64,000 nucleotides of DNA from Arsenophonus sp052171895 (GTDB lineage: Bacteria > Pseudomonadota > Gammaproteobacteria > Enterobacterales > Enterobacteriaceae): positions 496,001-560,000 of the forward strand of contig JBQMRN010000001.1 in assembly GCA_052171895.1 (NCBI GenBank), in the 5' to 3' direction. Numbering within the stretch: the first letter of the stretch is position 1; each line of letters begins with the position of its first letter. Shown in pieces: positions 50,373-61,584 of the stretch. Both the position numbers and the translations under genes were made by a program. Under the pieces are notes generated by a model. It was not told the origin of the DNA. It saw only the letters and a program-made list of their open reading frames with translations, and ran no database searches.

Positions 50373-51818
50373 GTGGGAAAAATATTATTGGCTAATAAGC
50401 AAAAATTTTCATTTTTGTTTCACGATTATGAAACATTTGGGCAGCATCCTGCTCTCGATCGACCTGCACAATTTGCCGGCATTCGGACTGACTTAAATTT
50501 CAATATTATCGAAGAGCCTCAAATTTTTTACTGTGCCCCTACAGATGATTATCTTCCTCAGCCACAAGCCGTTATGATCACTGGTATTACGCCAAAATAT
50601 GCAATAGCTCATGGGATAAATGAAGCTGAATTTGCTAAACGTATTCATGAGATATTTAGTATACCAAATAGTTGTATTCTCGGTTACAATAATATTCAAT
50701 TTGATGATGAAGTTACTCGCCATATTTTTTACCGTAATTTTTACGATCCTTATGCTTATAGTTGGCAGCAAGGTAATTCACGTTGGGATTTACTGGACGC
50801 ATTACGCGCTTGCTATGCGCTACGTCCTGATGGTATTAACTGGCCTAACAATGATGAAGGACTACCTACTTTTAAATTAGAACATTTGACCACTAAAAAC
50901 GGTATTAACCATGAAAATGCTCATGATGCAGTGGCCGACGTTTTTTCTACTATTGAGATGGCAAAATTAATTAAGCAAGCACAGCCAAGGATGTTTGAAT
51001 ACTTCTTTCAATTAAGAAATAAAAATAAAATTCGCCAATTGATTGATATCAATGCTATGACTCCGTTAGTTCATGTTTCCAGCATGTTTGGTGCAATACG
51101 AGCCAATAGCAGTCTAATTGCACCACTCGCCTGGCATCCAGAAAATCGTAATGCGGTTATTGTCTGTGATCTTGCAGCAGATATTAGCCCACTATTACTA
51201 TTAGATAGTGATACACTAAGGCAACATTTATACACAAGTAAAGCGAGGTTAGCAGGTGAATTAGCCATTCCTATTAAACTAATATATATTAATAAATGTC
51301 CAATTTTGGCACCAGCCAACACACTGCGGACAGAAGATGCACAACGCATAGCAGTTGATCTTGATGTCTGTCTAAATAATTTAGCCATATTACGACAACA
51401 TACTGAAGTGCGGGATAAAGTTATTCAACTCTTTAGCGCACCGCAACCCTTTCTTCCTGAAGAAACTGATGTAGATGCTAAGCTTTATTCCAGGTTTTTT
51501 TCTGATAATGATCGTTTAACAATGGCTATTATCCGTCAAACTTTACCGCAAAATTTATCTTCATTAAATTTCAAATTTGATGATCCGCGCATGAAGCAAC
51601 TATTTTTTCGTTATCGTGCCAGGAACTATCCAGCCACACTGACAGAACAAGAACAGCTTGCCTGGTTAGAACATCGGAACAATAGATTAACTAGTCAGAA
51701 AATAACTGAATATTTGCAAACTATCGGGCAATTATTTATCAAATATCGAGAAGATAAAGAGAAATGCCAGCAACTGAAAGCGCTGGTAGATTATGCTAAT
51801 CAGATAGCAGGCAGTTAA
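50373..51818 (+). CDS. sbcB: Exodeoxyribonuclease I
   Basis: Single-strand-specific 3'-5' exonuclease used in recombination and mismatch repair. 481 residues in the frame (E. coli 475). DEDDh exonuclease residues are visible in FHDYETFG (D, E), GYNNIQFDDE, and the HDAVADV pair (H, D). An SH3-like and a helical C-terminal domain follow (RYRARNYPATLTEQEQLAWL). Start is uncertain: GTG at 50373 begins the longest frame, and a TTG near 50388 just before ANKQKFSFLFHDYE would also fit. Convergent with the permease gene; in E. coli sbcB and plaP (yeeF) are near neighbours. Confidence 0.95.
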   Translation: MGKILLANKQKFSFLFHDYETFGQHPALDRPAQFAGIRTDLNFNIIEEPQIFYCAPTDDYLPQPQAVMITGITPKYAIAHGINEAEFAKRIHEIFSIPNSCILGYNNIQFDDEVTRHIFYRNFYDPYAYSWQQGNSRWDLLDALRACYALRPDGINWPNNDEGLPTFKLEHLTTKNGINHENAHDAVADVFSTIEMAKLIKQAQPRMFEYFFQLRNKNKIRQLIDINAMTPLVHVSSMFGAIRANSSLIAPLAWHPENRNAVIVCDLAADISPLLLLDSDTLRQHLYTSKARLAGELAIPIKLIYINKCPILAPANTLRTEDAQRIAVDLDVCLNNLAILRQHTEVRDKVIQLFSAPQPFLPEETDVDAKLYSRFFSDNDRLTMAIIRQTLPQNLSSLNFKFDDPRMKQLFFRYRARNYPATLTEQEQLAWLEHRNNRLTSQKITEYLQTIGQLFIKYREDKEKCQQLKALVDYANQIAGS

Positions 51819-51858
51819 TTTTTTCTAGTATATTCTAAAAAATAGATTACCTAATATA

Positions 51859-51887
51859 AACAAAGGCTATATTATTTGGCCTTTGTT
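51859..51887. terminator. Hairpin between sbcB and the permease gene
   Basis: aacaaaggc pairs with gcctttgtt across an AT-rich 11-base loop, between the two convergent stops. No strong T-run; probable bidirectional terminator or barrier. Confidence 0.55.
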
Positions 51888-51926
51888 GAGGAGAGAAACT
51901 TTCGATAGAGTTAAAATTTAAGATAA

Positions 51927-53306
51927 CTAAGCATTATTCATTTGTGGTAATGGCCGGCGAAAACGGTGGGTTATAATTGTCATATAAAAAATTCCAACCG
52001 CTGCCCATACCATCCCTAATAGCATGGAAGTTTTTTCTAAATTGATCCAAAGCACTGATACAGTTAAAGCACCCATAATAGGTAAAATTAAGTAATTAAA
52101 CTTATCTCGCCAAGTATGGCAATGACGCTCTCTAAAATAAAATTGTGAAATAACGGAAAGGTTAACAAAGGTAAAAGCAATTAATGCACCAAAATTAATC
52201 AGTGCTGTGGCAATTTCCATATCAAACCAAATTGCTGTTAACGCTAACATACCAACTAAAATGACATTAAAAGCAGGGGTTCGCCATGTTGGATGAACAT
52301 AACCAAAAAAACGCTCAGGAAAAACACCATCTCTTCCCATAACATACATGAGACGAGAAACTCCTGCATGTGCAGCCATACCTGATGCTAATACGGTTGC
52401 ACAAGAAAAAACCAAAATAATAGACTGAAAAAGGGCGCCAGCAACATATAACATAATTTCAGGTTGCGATTCGTCAGGTTTTTTAAAATATGAAATATCA
52501 GGAAAATAAAGTTGTAAAAAATAAGAAACACCAATAAAAATCAGACCACCAATTAAAGCCGTCAAAAAAATCGCTTTTGATATCACTTTTCCTGCATTTG
52601 GTGTTTCTTCCGATAATGAACTAATGCCATCAAAGCCTAGAAATGAAAAACATAAAATCGTCGCTCCGGTGATCATCGGAATTAAATGTGCCTGTTCAGA
52701 GGTAAAAGGTCGCCATGACCAAATTTGGCCAGAACCTTCGCCTTTAGATAATCCATGGATTAAAACAGCTAAAAAAACTAGCATGAGAGCGATTTGAATA
52801 ACTACAATAATAGTATTTAAGTTAGCGACTAAATTAATACCACGTAAATTAAAAACAGTCATCAATAAAACTAATCCAAGAACAAAAATCCATGGTGCAA
52901 CACCTGGGAAAATAGCTTCCAAATAAATTTTTGCTAACAGTATATTAATCATTGGCATGAATAAGTAATCAAGCAAAGATGACCATCCAACCATGAAACC
53001 AATATGCGGGCTCATCGATTTTTGTGCATATGTATAAGCTGATCCAGCCGAAGGAAATCGTTTTACTAATTTACCATAACTTAATGCAGTAAAAAGAATA
53101 GCAATTAAAGCAATCATATAAGAAGAGGGAACATGCCCATCAGTTTTTAATGACACTAAACCAAATGTGTCAAAAACCGTCATTGGTTGCAAATAAGCTA
53201 GTCCCATCATGATAACCTGGATTAAAGTTAATGTCTTAACCAGTTGAGCACGATTATTTATCTCGGTAGGTTCTTTACTGAGAGCTAATGGGATATTATG
53301 TGACAT
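51927..53306 (-). CDS. plaP: APC-family amine/amino acid permease (PlaP/YeeF-like)
   Basis: Inner-membrane proton-coupled importer; E. coli PlaP imports putrescine. From ATG at 53306 (MSHNIPLALSKE) it is 459 residues with about 12 membrane helices. It matches PlaP along its length: MGLAYLQPMTVFDTFGLVS, GFMVGWSSLLDYL, MITGATILCFSFLGFDGISS, ASGMAAHAGVSRLMYVMGRDG and NFGALIAFTFVNLSVISQF. A good ribosome site (AGGGGGG) precedes this start, so the 73 extra residues of the longest frame to 53525 are rejected. PuuP is the close alternative; the neighbour sbcB favours PlaP. Confidence 0.9.
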   Translation of the reverse strand: MSHNIPLALSKEPTEINNRAQLVKTLTLIQVIMMGLAYLQPMTVFDTFGLVSLKTDGHVPSSYMIALIAILFTALSYGKLVKRFPSAGSAYTYAQKSMSPHIGFMVGWSSLLDYLFMPMINILLAKIYLEAIFPGVAPWIFVLGLVLLMTVFNLRGINLVANLNTIIVVIQIALMLVFLAVLIHGLSKGEGSGQIWSWRPFTSEQAHLIPMITGATILCFSFLGFDGISSLSEETPNAGKVISKAIFLTALIGGLIFIGVSYFLQLYFPDISYFKKPDESQPEIMLYVAGALFQSIILVFSCATVLASGMAAHAGVSRLMYVMGRDGVFPERFFGYVHPTWRTPAFNVILVGMLALTAIWFDMEIATALINFGALIAFTFVNLSVISQFYFRERHCHTWRDKFNYLILPIMGALTVSVLWINLEKTSMLLGMVWAAVGIFYMTIITHRFRRPLPQMNNA

Positions 53307-53641
53307 GGGCAACCCCCCTATAACTTCCAATTTTGCCTTAATATTCTGACTAAACCAATAGTTATAAGGAAGACTTTGCTCACGTCTAATAAGGTGAAAA
53401 AAAAAGAAATAAGAGAATAAGGCTTCTTCGAAGCCGAACGGTCCGTACTCATCATTAATACAGCAACCATAACCTATTGGCACAGATAAAAAAATAGATA
53501 ATTGCGCCATAATAGCATTCCTCACTTACAGTAGTTTTCTCTAGTTTAACTACACGGTTTTCTAATAAATAATATCAACTCCGGCCTAGGTTTCTCCGGC
53601 CTCATGTAAATTTAAAGAAATCAGGTTATAAATAAAAAAAT
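53307..53641. other. plaP upstream region
   Basis: Contains the permease promoter and an apparent untranslated leader that is open in frame by chance. Nothing else recognised. Confidence 0.4.
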
Positions 53642-53672
53642 AACTGATGCAATTAATGAGCATCAGTTATTT
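53642..53672. terminator. Hairpin with T-run
   Basis: aactgatgc pairs with gcatcagtt and is followed by attt on the plus strand; on the minus strand the stem is followed by attttttt. It looks like an orphan terminator, with no gene left that ends here. Confidence 0.6.
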
Positions 53673-53774
53673 CTGATGCCATATTTTGCACTTCATCTTT
53701 TAAAATAGCAATATTTTTAATTTTTTTAATAAAGAATTAGCTAGTGTGCTAGCTTACCATGAATATAGCTAACT

Positions 53775-55186
53775 TTTTTAATTAGCAAATTTGGTATATC
53801 CTGATAAGGTGGTTAGGTTATATTCCACTCTGATGCTTCGTGAATCTGTTCTTCATTCTTAAATTGACCTTGTTTACCACCAGGCTCAACAGCTCAACTC
53901 TTACCGTTAGCTTGTTTTATCTTTTTTGAGCAGATGGGAAGCAACTGAAATACCATTGAAAGGGTTGTTTTTCTTGAACCACAGTTCTTCACTTGTTGGT
54001 TTCTTGATCTCACTATCGTAAAAACCGATTCAACCAGATTCATTGTTCTTATTGATACTCAGTGCTCTGACGGCAAGTCGTAGAATACCAGCAGTTCTTC
54101 TTGATCTTTTTCCAGCTTCTTCATCGCTGCAGGAGAAGCTTCGCTAAAAACCTTGCTAATAAAATAGCAAGGTTTTATTAACGGCATTCCAGCTATCTCT
54201 AGCCAGGCCCTCGCGCAGCTTATCAGCCTTAACTTTCTGTTGCATGCCTTTGTAGTAAAAGCTAGCATATTAGTTGTTTTATCTACCTAACAGCGTTGGT
54301 GCTAGGTATCCGGGTGGGATATCTTTGAGATTGCATTCCAAAAAATAAGAGCATCATCTCCCGTAGTAAACTTGGGAGATACAGTTAAGCCACTCGCGCT
54401 TACAGGCCATTGATAAGTTCGACCTAGTTTACTTCTGACTTTCGATAAGCATTTTCTAGCGCAACTAGCTCTTTATGTCAATGCTTAGTGACGCCGAAAT
54501 GACTAGTAGGCAAAAGCGATTATCTTGCCTGAGAGGAGATCTGTCTATTCCATCGGCAAGAAATAAATGTAACGCGTATCACTTAAATCATGTAGGCACC
54601 ATTGTCTGTGCTATTCAAGCCATTGTTATTTCAGTCTGCTGATGCTACTGCTAAAGAGACAAGATCATGTGCTTTCTCAGCGAGAAGCGCGCTCATGGCT
54701 TCATGAAAATCATCGATGGAGATGTCTCGTAGGCATAGCTATGCTAGCAACTTCTTCAACGATTTTACACGATTTAGATAATTCTGTGCAATGAGCTGTT
54801 GAAGGATATTTCGTTGCCGCTACGATCCTTGATTTTAGATACTTTAATTTCAATATTGCTAATACCACTCTGTATAGTTTGCTCTAGTAAATAACTGTTA
54901 CTAAGAATGGTATGAAGCCCGTGTTGATAAGGTGGCGGTTTTCAGTATATTGTTGTAGCATAGCTTATAGGTCATGCCTCAACGGCGGTGGCTATCACCT
55001 TGCCTGGCAGGATTACGGATGAGTTCATGTAAGGGATTACAGGTAATATCTAGTTTTGCGGATACCTATAGTGTAGATTTTTTCATGGCATATCATCTCT
55101 TTGTTGTTAAAATAATTCATGAAATCAATCATCAGGATACGTCATCATCTCTAAAATTCCATTATACATCAGAAATGAGTATAGAG
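53775..55186 (-). mobile_element. IS256-family remnant, copy I
   Basis: Both termini are recognisable (attagcaaatttggtatatc at the left, catcagaaatgagtat at the right), about 1.4 kb. Minus-strand blocks: MKKLEKDQEELLVFYDLPSE at 54059-54268, RIEFEKK, EDAYRKSEVN near 54440, then IEVS and the LRQHYT.N-like N-terminal block. Stops throughout. Confidence 0.8.
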
Positions 55187-56340
55187 ATACGCACCTTAAT
55201 ACTAATTGCCGAACTGCAATCATTAAATAGTAATAATACAACAGAGAAAGGCGATTGATGCAGTATATATTGTGCCTACAAGCGATAAATTATCATTGAT
55301 TAAATAGATGAAAGATATCATAATCAATAGCTGCATATATCCAACGATTTATGCCACTTCTCATAGTCATCAAACAGCTTTAACTACTAATTATTATCTG
55401 GAAATAGAAGGTTTAGAATTTACTGAAATTTCTTTACTAGCTTCCGCTAATTCGGCTTTATGGTATGGGAATTAATGCTCGGTTATTAGGCAATATAGAG
55501 AAGTAATTTACTTGATACTAATATTTAAAAAAACAAAGAATTATTTATTAAAAGGAATAAATTTCATTTTATGCAAAACAAGATTTAATGACCTTTAAAT
55601 TTAAATATTTTAACTGTGCCAAAGCTTATTTAGGCACTGGCACAAATGTTAGGATCAGAGAGGGCTTGCTCTGCTTTTGAAATGGTTTCTTCGGTATTGA
55701 TTTTAATTTTGGATAAAATCTTTCTGAATTATTTTTCTGACAGAGACTATCCAATCTGAAAGCTGCTCGTTTTTTATTTTCTCTTAGCTAAGCTAAAGCA
55801 TTGCTTGATTTTCAATAACAAGCAGTCATAGGATCTGATCCTATCATCCCTTTACGTACGAGCTACTGTAGTTATCAATTATATTTCTTCTTTTTTAGTT
55901 AGAAACGATAGTATTTTCAGCAATTAATTATAATTTTCAATACTTTCTGGTTTTTTTAGTATTTTATCATCTTCTAACTTAAGCCATTATAGGGTCAACA
56001 CCTTTACTTTCTGTAATTCAAAAAAGCAGATTTTTAGCTGGCATTGATGGCTTCCTTTTCTTCTTGTAATAATTGTTGAGTGTATTGCTATTTATCCTCG
56101 AAAAGCTCTAGCCGTTGCACTTCGAGATGGATATTTTCTTGCTAGTTGTGCAATTCTATTAATGACAGCTTCTTTAGCATACATCTGAAGAACACCAATG
56201 GGTTCTTTCTTCATAAAGCTTTTTTATAAAAAAATTAAAAAATTGGTTATACCAAAATACCTTAATTTGTTGTTTTTGATGATATATATTTTATCCGCAT
56301 AGATAACTATCTAATTACTCATGCAGATAATTTTTATTAT
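55187..56340. other. Unidentified decayed genes
   Basis: A plus-strand piece near 55306-55475 reads MKDIIINSCIYPTIYATSHS and, further on, SLLASANSALWYGN. A minus-strand piece near 56110-56220 reads MKKEPIGVLQMYAKEAVINR and, frame-shifted, QYTQQLLQEEKEAINAS. I recognise neither. The position beside Mu-like relics suggests phage cargo or effector debris, which is inference. Confidence 0.35.
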
Positions 56341-56349
56341 AGACGAATT

Positions 56350-56560
56350 ATGACTAAAAAAGAAGACATATATGTTGATTGGCATCAAGAAAGATCATTA
56401 AAGCGGAGATCCATAAGCGAGGTTTTACTGTATTTGCATGCCAGTTTCAACAAGGCTTTGCTTAAAACAGTTTTACTCACACTTGTAAAACCTATTAGAA
56501 GATTATTGCTAAAGCGTTTGGGGTCAAAACCGGAAGCTATTTAGCTAAGTCGGTATAAAA
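56350..56560 (+). pseudogene. Ner/Nlp-like phage repressor relic
   Basis: It begins MTKKEDIYVDWHQE, then after a one-base shift reads IIKAEIHKRGFTVFACQFQQ, and ends IIAKAFGVKTGSYLAKSV. This is the plan of the Mu Ner and enterobacterial Nlp/SfsB winged helix proteins (DWH...I.AL.K.G.....GV.P..IWPSR). A frameshift and several stops break it. It directly precedes a MuA-like relic, as ner precedes A in Mu-like phages. Confidence 0.75.
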
Positions 56561-56592
56561 TAAAAAGTTACATACGTAATGGGTCATAATTA

Positions 56593-57225
56593 TGTTTGTT
56601 GTTGCTAAAGAATTCATTGGCATAGCGAGACTCTCCAAAAAACTACTAAATGTATTAGAGAAATATTGTTACGTTTAACCAAAAATACACTTGATCTGCT
56701 ACGTAAACGTCAAGGGAGTAAGGGTTACGAGTACAACATTGATTGTTTGAGCATTGAAGGTAAGTGCGTGATTCCGTAACTGTCATCTTCAATAACTAAT
56801 GATCGCAGCGCCAATGGATAATATCGTCAAATAACCTACCATATCAATGGGTTAGCACAGATTCTGAAAAGCTTAGTAAGCACAACGTGTTTACTGCCGT
56901 TGTAGTGCATTGGTTAGAAATAAATTAACTAATCTAACCGATAAACAGCGCCAAACTGTCGATGCGCGAATGTTACTGGTGCAGTATATCCTTATAAAGC
57001 ATAGTGGTATAATAAAGCATAGTGGTATAACCGCCGCGTTATAGCTTCGTACAGGGCCATCCGCTTTATTCTCCAACAGCTGAAAACCGGTCAGTTAACT
57101 CGAGGGCATAGCCAAGGCGGCACAGATGTTTAACGCCAAGAAAGCTAAAAGCTATCAACTCAGCAAAATCACACTCAAATGCTAGTTGGCTGACTACAAA
57201 AAAGCTGCTACATTCGCATAAAACT
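56593..57225 (+). pseudogene. Mu-like phage transposase A, N-terminal relic
   Basis: It begins MFVVAKEFIGIARLSKK and continues LDLLRKRQGSKGYEYNIDCL, the winged-helix Mu end-binding domain of MuA-type transposases. LTDKQRQTVDARMLLVQYIL and, further on, FNAKKAKSYQLSKITLKCWLADY match the I-beta/I-gamma region (intact form ends LYRWLADY). A 15-base direct duplication (aagcatagtggtata) occurs at about 56998-57028. The catalytic DDE core is absent, cut by an IS1595 remnant at about 57228. Confidence 0.8.
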
Positions 57226-57227
57226 CT

Positions 57228-57976
57228 CAATTGCAGGAAAAGATTTAATAATCTTATTTGGAAGTCCTCTGGCAAAACTACATTTCAAGAATGAATGGTT
57301 TAGTTATCTGCAAATTTATGTTAAATACTTTGACCTTACGGAAGTCAGCGATAACAAACAAGTATTGATTTAAAAACAGTATTTAGATGGCATCACCTGC
57401 TTCTTTGTTTCAGCGGAGACAGGCAATATAAATGTAGTAAGTAGTATTTGTTGAAGTCGACGAAACATTGTTTCTTGAACCTTTAAAGGAAAGCATTCTA
57501 CTCTACATAGAAAAGCTAGAAAAGACGAGAAAGGAGGAGATAAAAGCAAAGAACGAATCGCGGTCTTCTTCATAGCCAAAAATCAATAGGCTCATATGAG
57601 CAATGAGATTCTTGAAAAGTTTAATCAGAGTGTGTATTAGCCGTTTTCTTATGGTGATTATGATAAAAAGCCTATCCTTTGCTAGGATAGAGGTAAATGG
57701 TAGGAAAGCTTTGCCATTGATCATGAAATTAGTGACTATCGCTTAATAAAATTGGATAATTAGAGAGTTATTAGTAAGGAATTCCAGATTCAAACTCTGA
57801 ACAGTTATATCAGCCGATTAAAAGGATGGCTGAGTAGATTCGATTCCATGGTATAGGGTTGTTTTATTTACTGAATTATCTAGCCTAGAGAAGATTATTT
57901 GAAATAACAATAATTAAAATTAGACGTGGTTAGATATTGCTCTGTGATGAAGGTAACAACCTTTGCTAATATAGTC
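57228..57976 (+). mobile_element. IS1595-family remnant, 5' truncated
   Basis: The plus strand shows the conserved run from IDLKTVFRWHHLLLCF through VVEVDETLFLEPLKESIL (DETFF region) and FNQSVYYPFSYGDYDKKP to ISRLKG.LSRFD. The right terminus is ctaatatagtc at about 57976. Missing N-terminal codons and frameshifts. Confidence 0.75.
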
Positions 57977-58429
57977 GGCTTAAAATTAGATTACCCTCTG
58001 CCCACTTAGCGATTGAAGGATATTCTTGATAAAGATGGTTATAAAAACTGCGATTAAAGTTAGCGTGGTGGGTGTTTTGTATTAAGACGATATTATCTAC
58101 TACATCATAAAAATTTAAAAACAAATATGCATTGATATGCAAAATAATGTAAAGCTTTTTTGTCTCTATTTTATATATTCATAATCACCGTTAAAAACAC
58201 AGGTCATTATCGACCTTAAAGGAGCCTTTTTTGCTAAAGAAAAAATTGCGACTAACCTCTTGTCTGTGAGTTACAGAGGACAATATCACGATTATTTGAG
58301 GGAAGAGAAAGTCTCCAATTACATACCTTGAAAAATATAGAAAACAGGGTGTAACAGTAGGTAATAGCGTGTTTTGATGATGGTTTATGCCATTATGGAG
58401 CAAGCAGGAGCTGCATAGGGCATGCAGCG
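57977..58429. other. Unidentified decayed region
   Basis: No gene recognised; possibly the upstream part of the phage-type gene that follows. Confidence 0.35.
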
Positions 58430-58905
58430 TGCTTTTATATGACAAAAAGTGCCGAAGCCATGCTACAGCCTGGGAAGGAACTGATTATTCTCAAAGAGAA
58501 CAAACCGTATGGTGAGTTTATGAAAATAGTTGAAGACAATATCAGCTTTTACTCTACAAAACTGCAGAGCGATTAATAAAGGCAGCGTTAAATATTTATC
58601 ACTGACTTTAAAGTAAAAAGTCTTAACCTTCCTTAAATTTTGAAAAGCCAAAGCTCTATATGAATTAATTCTAGAAGATGATAAAGACTTATCGGAATTG
58701 TGCGAAGCGAATGTAGCATAGTATCGCTAGTCTTACATTAGACAATGTTGATCACATCTTGTCTGAGAATTAGAAGCAGCTTTACCTAAAGATAAAGCAG
58801 TGTTTAAGCGCACACAGCAACTTATCGCTGAAAAAGAAAAGCAGTTATAACAGTTAAGCTAGAACTTTTAGCTGCCAAGATCTTCACGGTAGCTAGCTGC
58901 AAGTA
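58430..58905 (+). pseudogene. DUF3102-like phage gene relic
   Basis: The plus strand reads MTKSAEAMLQPGKELIILKE and continues NKPYGEFMKIVEDNISFYST. This has the layout of DUF3102 proteins found in Mu-like and other phages (L.EAK..L.HGEF..W.E....S...A...M). Later pieces include DLSELCEANVA and LPKDKAVFKRTQQLIAEKEK, probably a coiled-coil tail. Several stops. Confidence 0.5.
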
Positions 58906-59350
58906 ATGAACAGGCGCCGTTTGATACCAAGCAATGGGTGTGTGAGGTTGAGGATGGAAAGGCTGGTGGGTTATATACCCTCTTAAATCCCACAAGCGCC
59001 TACGATTGGATCTCCCATAGGAGATTTTTGCCGAATGGTACTGGGTTAAAAACTCATATAATATAACTACGAAAAAGTGAGCGACGTCCTGATGCTGCTT
59101 ATCTGATATTCCCTAAAGAATTAGGGGTTAATATTAATTATTTGATCATAATAAAGTACAGTGATGAACCCAATTCGCTTGATGTGCTGAGAGATGAGGA
59201 AAAGGCGGAGGTGTTAACGTTATTCCTACATATTCCTGGCGCACCGCGAAAGAGGTTCTAAAACTTACTCTGCCAGCAATGACTGAGAAAAAGCCCCCTG
59301 TCACCTGCACCTAACCCTTCCCTCAATTAGTTGCTTGGAAGGGGTTATAA
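58906..59350. other. Unidentified phage-like debris
   Basis: Plus-strand pieces include CEVEDGKAGGLYTLLNP near 58950 and PDAAYLIFPKELGVNINYLI near 59090-59150, then LDVLRDEEKAEVLTLFLHIP. The open stretches are too long to be noise, but the family is not recognised. Confidence 0.35.
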
Positions 59351-59660
59351 GGCTATGTTGTCAAAGATTATTGGTAGAAATCTTATACTATTATAAAGAA
59401 TTTTCTTTACAGAGGTTGCCATGAAAAAATAAACAGTCATACAAATCGAAAAGACTCTTTCCTCACTTCTGCCAATATAAAGCTGCATCTCATTAGTTAG
59501 TTCGCTGATAATCCTATCGGATTATGTCGATTCATGCATTGAAGCAACTGATTCCAGTTTATCCTTCCCATATTATTATAGTGAAGATCTTATTCGCTCT
59601 AAACATTTATTATGGTTACAGCGATATCGTTAAAAAATCTAAGATTGTCGGAAAATATTC
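59351..59660 (+). mobile_element. IS1595-family remnant, 5' fragment
   Basis: Left terminus ggctatgttgtcaaagatta at 59351, then the transposase start MKK, stop, TVIQIEKTLSSLLPI and later IEATDSSLSFPYYYSEDLI. Similarity ends near 59660. Confidence 0.75.
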
Positions 59661-60183
59661 CATAGTGCGCTACCTTTAATATCTAAGCTAGAATATCATA
59701 AAGGGATATAATTTGATATGAGAAACCAAAGATCAGGAGTATATAAACTGTGGGAACAGAAAATCGAGGCATATAATTCCTTAGAAACTAAAAAAGGAAT
59801 TTTAATTCCTTTTGAATGTAAATAATCTTTTTAATTATATGATGTAGCTAGCTTATTAGCTAGTGATTTAGATTATATTTATTAAATAGCTATTCTTAAT
59901 ACTGCTATATCTGCCGTTCTATGGCCGCTAACAGGTGAATGAAGGCAATACATTACAAGAAAAATTTAGCGGGACTATGTAGTGAAAAAGTTAAAAATTT
60001 TTTACAAGGATAAGTAAAAAATTGAGTAAGATTCATTTACAATGGTTATTTAGAAATACATGATATTCAATCATAGATAATTATATTCTAAACAAAAAAC
60101 TTAACTAACTTCATGAGAAGTTCATGATACTTTATGGCAAATTAAAAGTGTTTAGATCAGTACAGCAGTTGGTATCAAATATG
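59661..60183. other. AT-rich stretch without recognisable gene
   Basis: Nothing identifiable between the IS1595 fragment and IS256 copy J. Confidence 0.4.
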
Positions 60184-61584
60184 CAGTTATGCTCATTTGC
60201 GGTATATGAGTTTTCGGAGATGCCGATCATATCCTGCTTATTGATTTCATGAATAATTTCAATAACAGAGAGATTATATCCAATGAAAAGTCTACTCTAT
60301 AGATATCCGCGAAATCAGATATTACCTGTAAAGGAGATCTTTTTTGCATGAACTTATCTGTAATGCTGGCAGTCACCACCATTGAAGTTGAGCTCAAAGC
60401 TATACTGCGACAACATCTTGAACGCCGCCTTCTTAAGGGAAGGGTACATACTTCCCTTATCAATAATAGTTATTTGCTACAGTGAACCATATAGACTGGT
60501 ATTAGCAATGTTAAGATTAAAGTACGTAATGTCAGGAATCGCAGCGGTAACGAAATATGCTTCAACAACTCGTTGCTACCGCTTTATCTAAAGCATGCAA
60601 AAACGTTAAATAGTTGTTACTTTAGCTTGTACCTGGTAGCCATCTTTACCTGTAATTTTCACGAAGCTCCCTGGTAGCGCTTTCGATAAAAAAAGCACAT
60701 ATCCTTTCTGCAAATGTACACTCAGCAGACTGAAATAGTAATGGTTTGAAGAGGATAGGCAATGTGCTGCTTGCAGAATTTAAGCGATATGCAGCGCTAC
60801 ATTTATTTCTTAGTAGATGACACTCCTGTCAGGCAAGATAATTCCCTTTGCATGCTGGTGATTATCGGCGTCACCGACGCATGCACATAAGAAAGTCGTT
60901 GCGATTGAAGATGGTTATCTAGAGTCAAAAAGGAACTTTGCCGAACTTCTTAATGAGCTGTGAGCGCATGGCTTAACCTTATATATTCCCAGGCTTGCTA
61001 CTAGAGATAAGGTGCTTTTGATTTTTTGAAATGCAATGGTAAGATATTCCTGGATACGCAGCATCAACCCTGTTTGGTACATAAAACATGTAATGTGTTG
61101 CCTTCACTCCCCCAAATACATACACTGAAAGTTAAGGGTGAGTTACAGGGAGGTTTTGGCTATCGGATAGCCTGAATGGCTGCTAATAACACCCTTGATA
61201 TTTTCTTAGGAATGTTTTCAGCGAAGTATCCTAAGCGATGAAGAGGCTAGAAAAAGATTGAGAAGAACTGCTGGTATTCTACGACTTCCCGTCCGCGCGC
61301 AGCTAGTGGAGTCAATAAAAATAAATCTTATTGAATTAGCTTTTGCGACAGGTGAGGGGGTTAATGAATCCGACGCACAAAAAACTTGTGGTTCGAGAAC
61401 AACAAACATTTCAATGCTATTTAAGTTGCTGTCGTCTGCTCAGAAAAGCAGAAATCGGCTAAGGAGATTTTACCTGCTTAGCCTGGTAGTAAATTCCATC
61501 CAATTTAAGGATGGAGAACAGATTCACGAAGCATTAGAGTCGAACGGTAGCCTAATCGCCATACATCAAATTTTCTAATAACTC
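60184..61584 (+). mobile_element. IS256-family remnant, copy J
   Basis: About 1.4 kb from gttatgctcatttgcggtat to ttttctaataactc. Blocks in order: LLRQHLERRLLKGRV near 60405, VRNVRNRSGNEICFN near 60520, SVEDGYLESKRNFAELLNEL near 60900, then KRLEKDXEELLVFYDFPSAR near 61240 and GSRTTNISMLFKLLSS near 61390. Multiple stops. The IS481 sequence begins at its right border. Confidence 0.8.

Noticed and set aside
53307..53525. 73-residue N-terminal extension of the permease
   Set aside because: PlaP and PuuP start near MSHN, and a strong ribosome site precedes 53306. The extension has no family counterpart.
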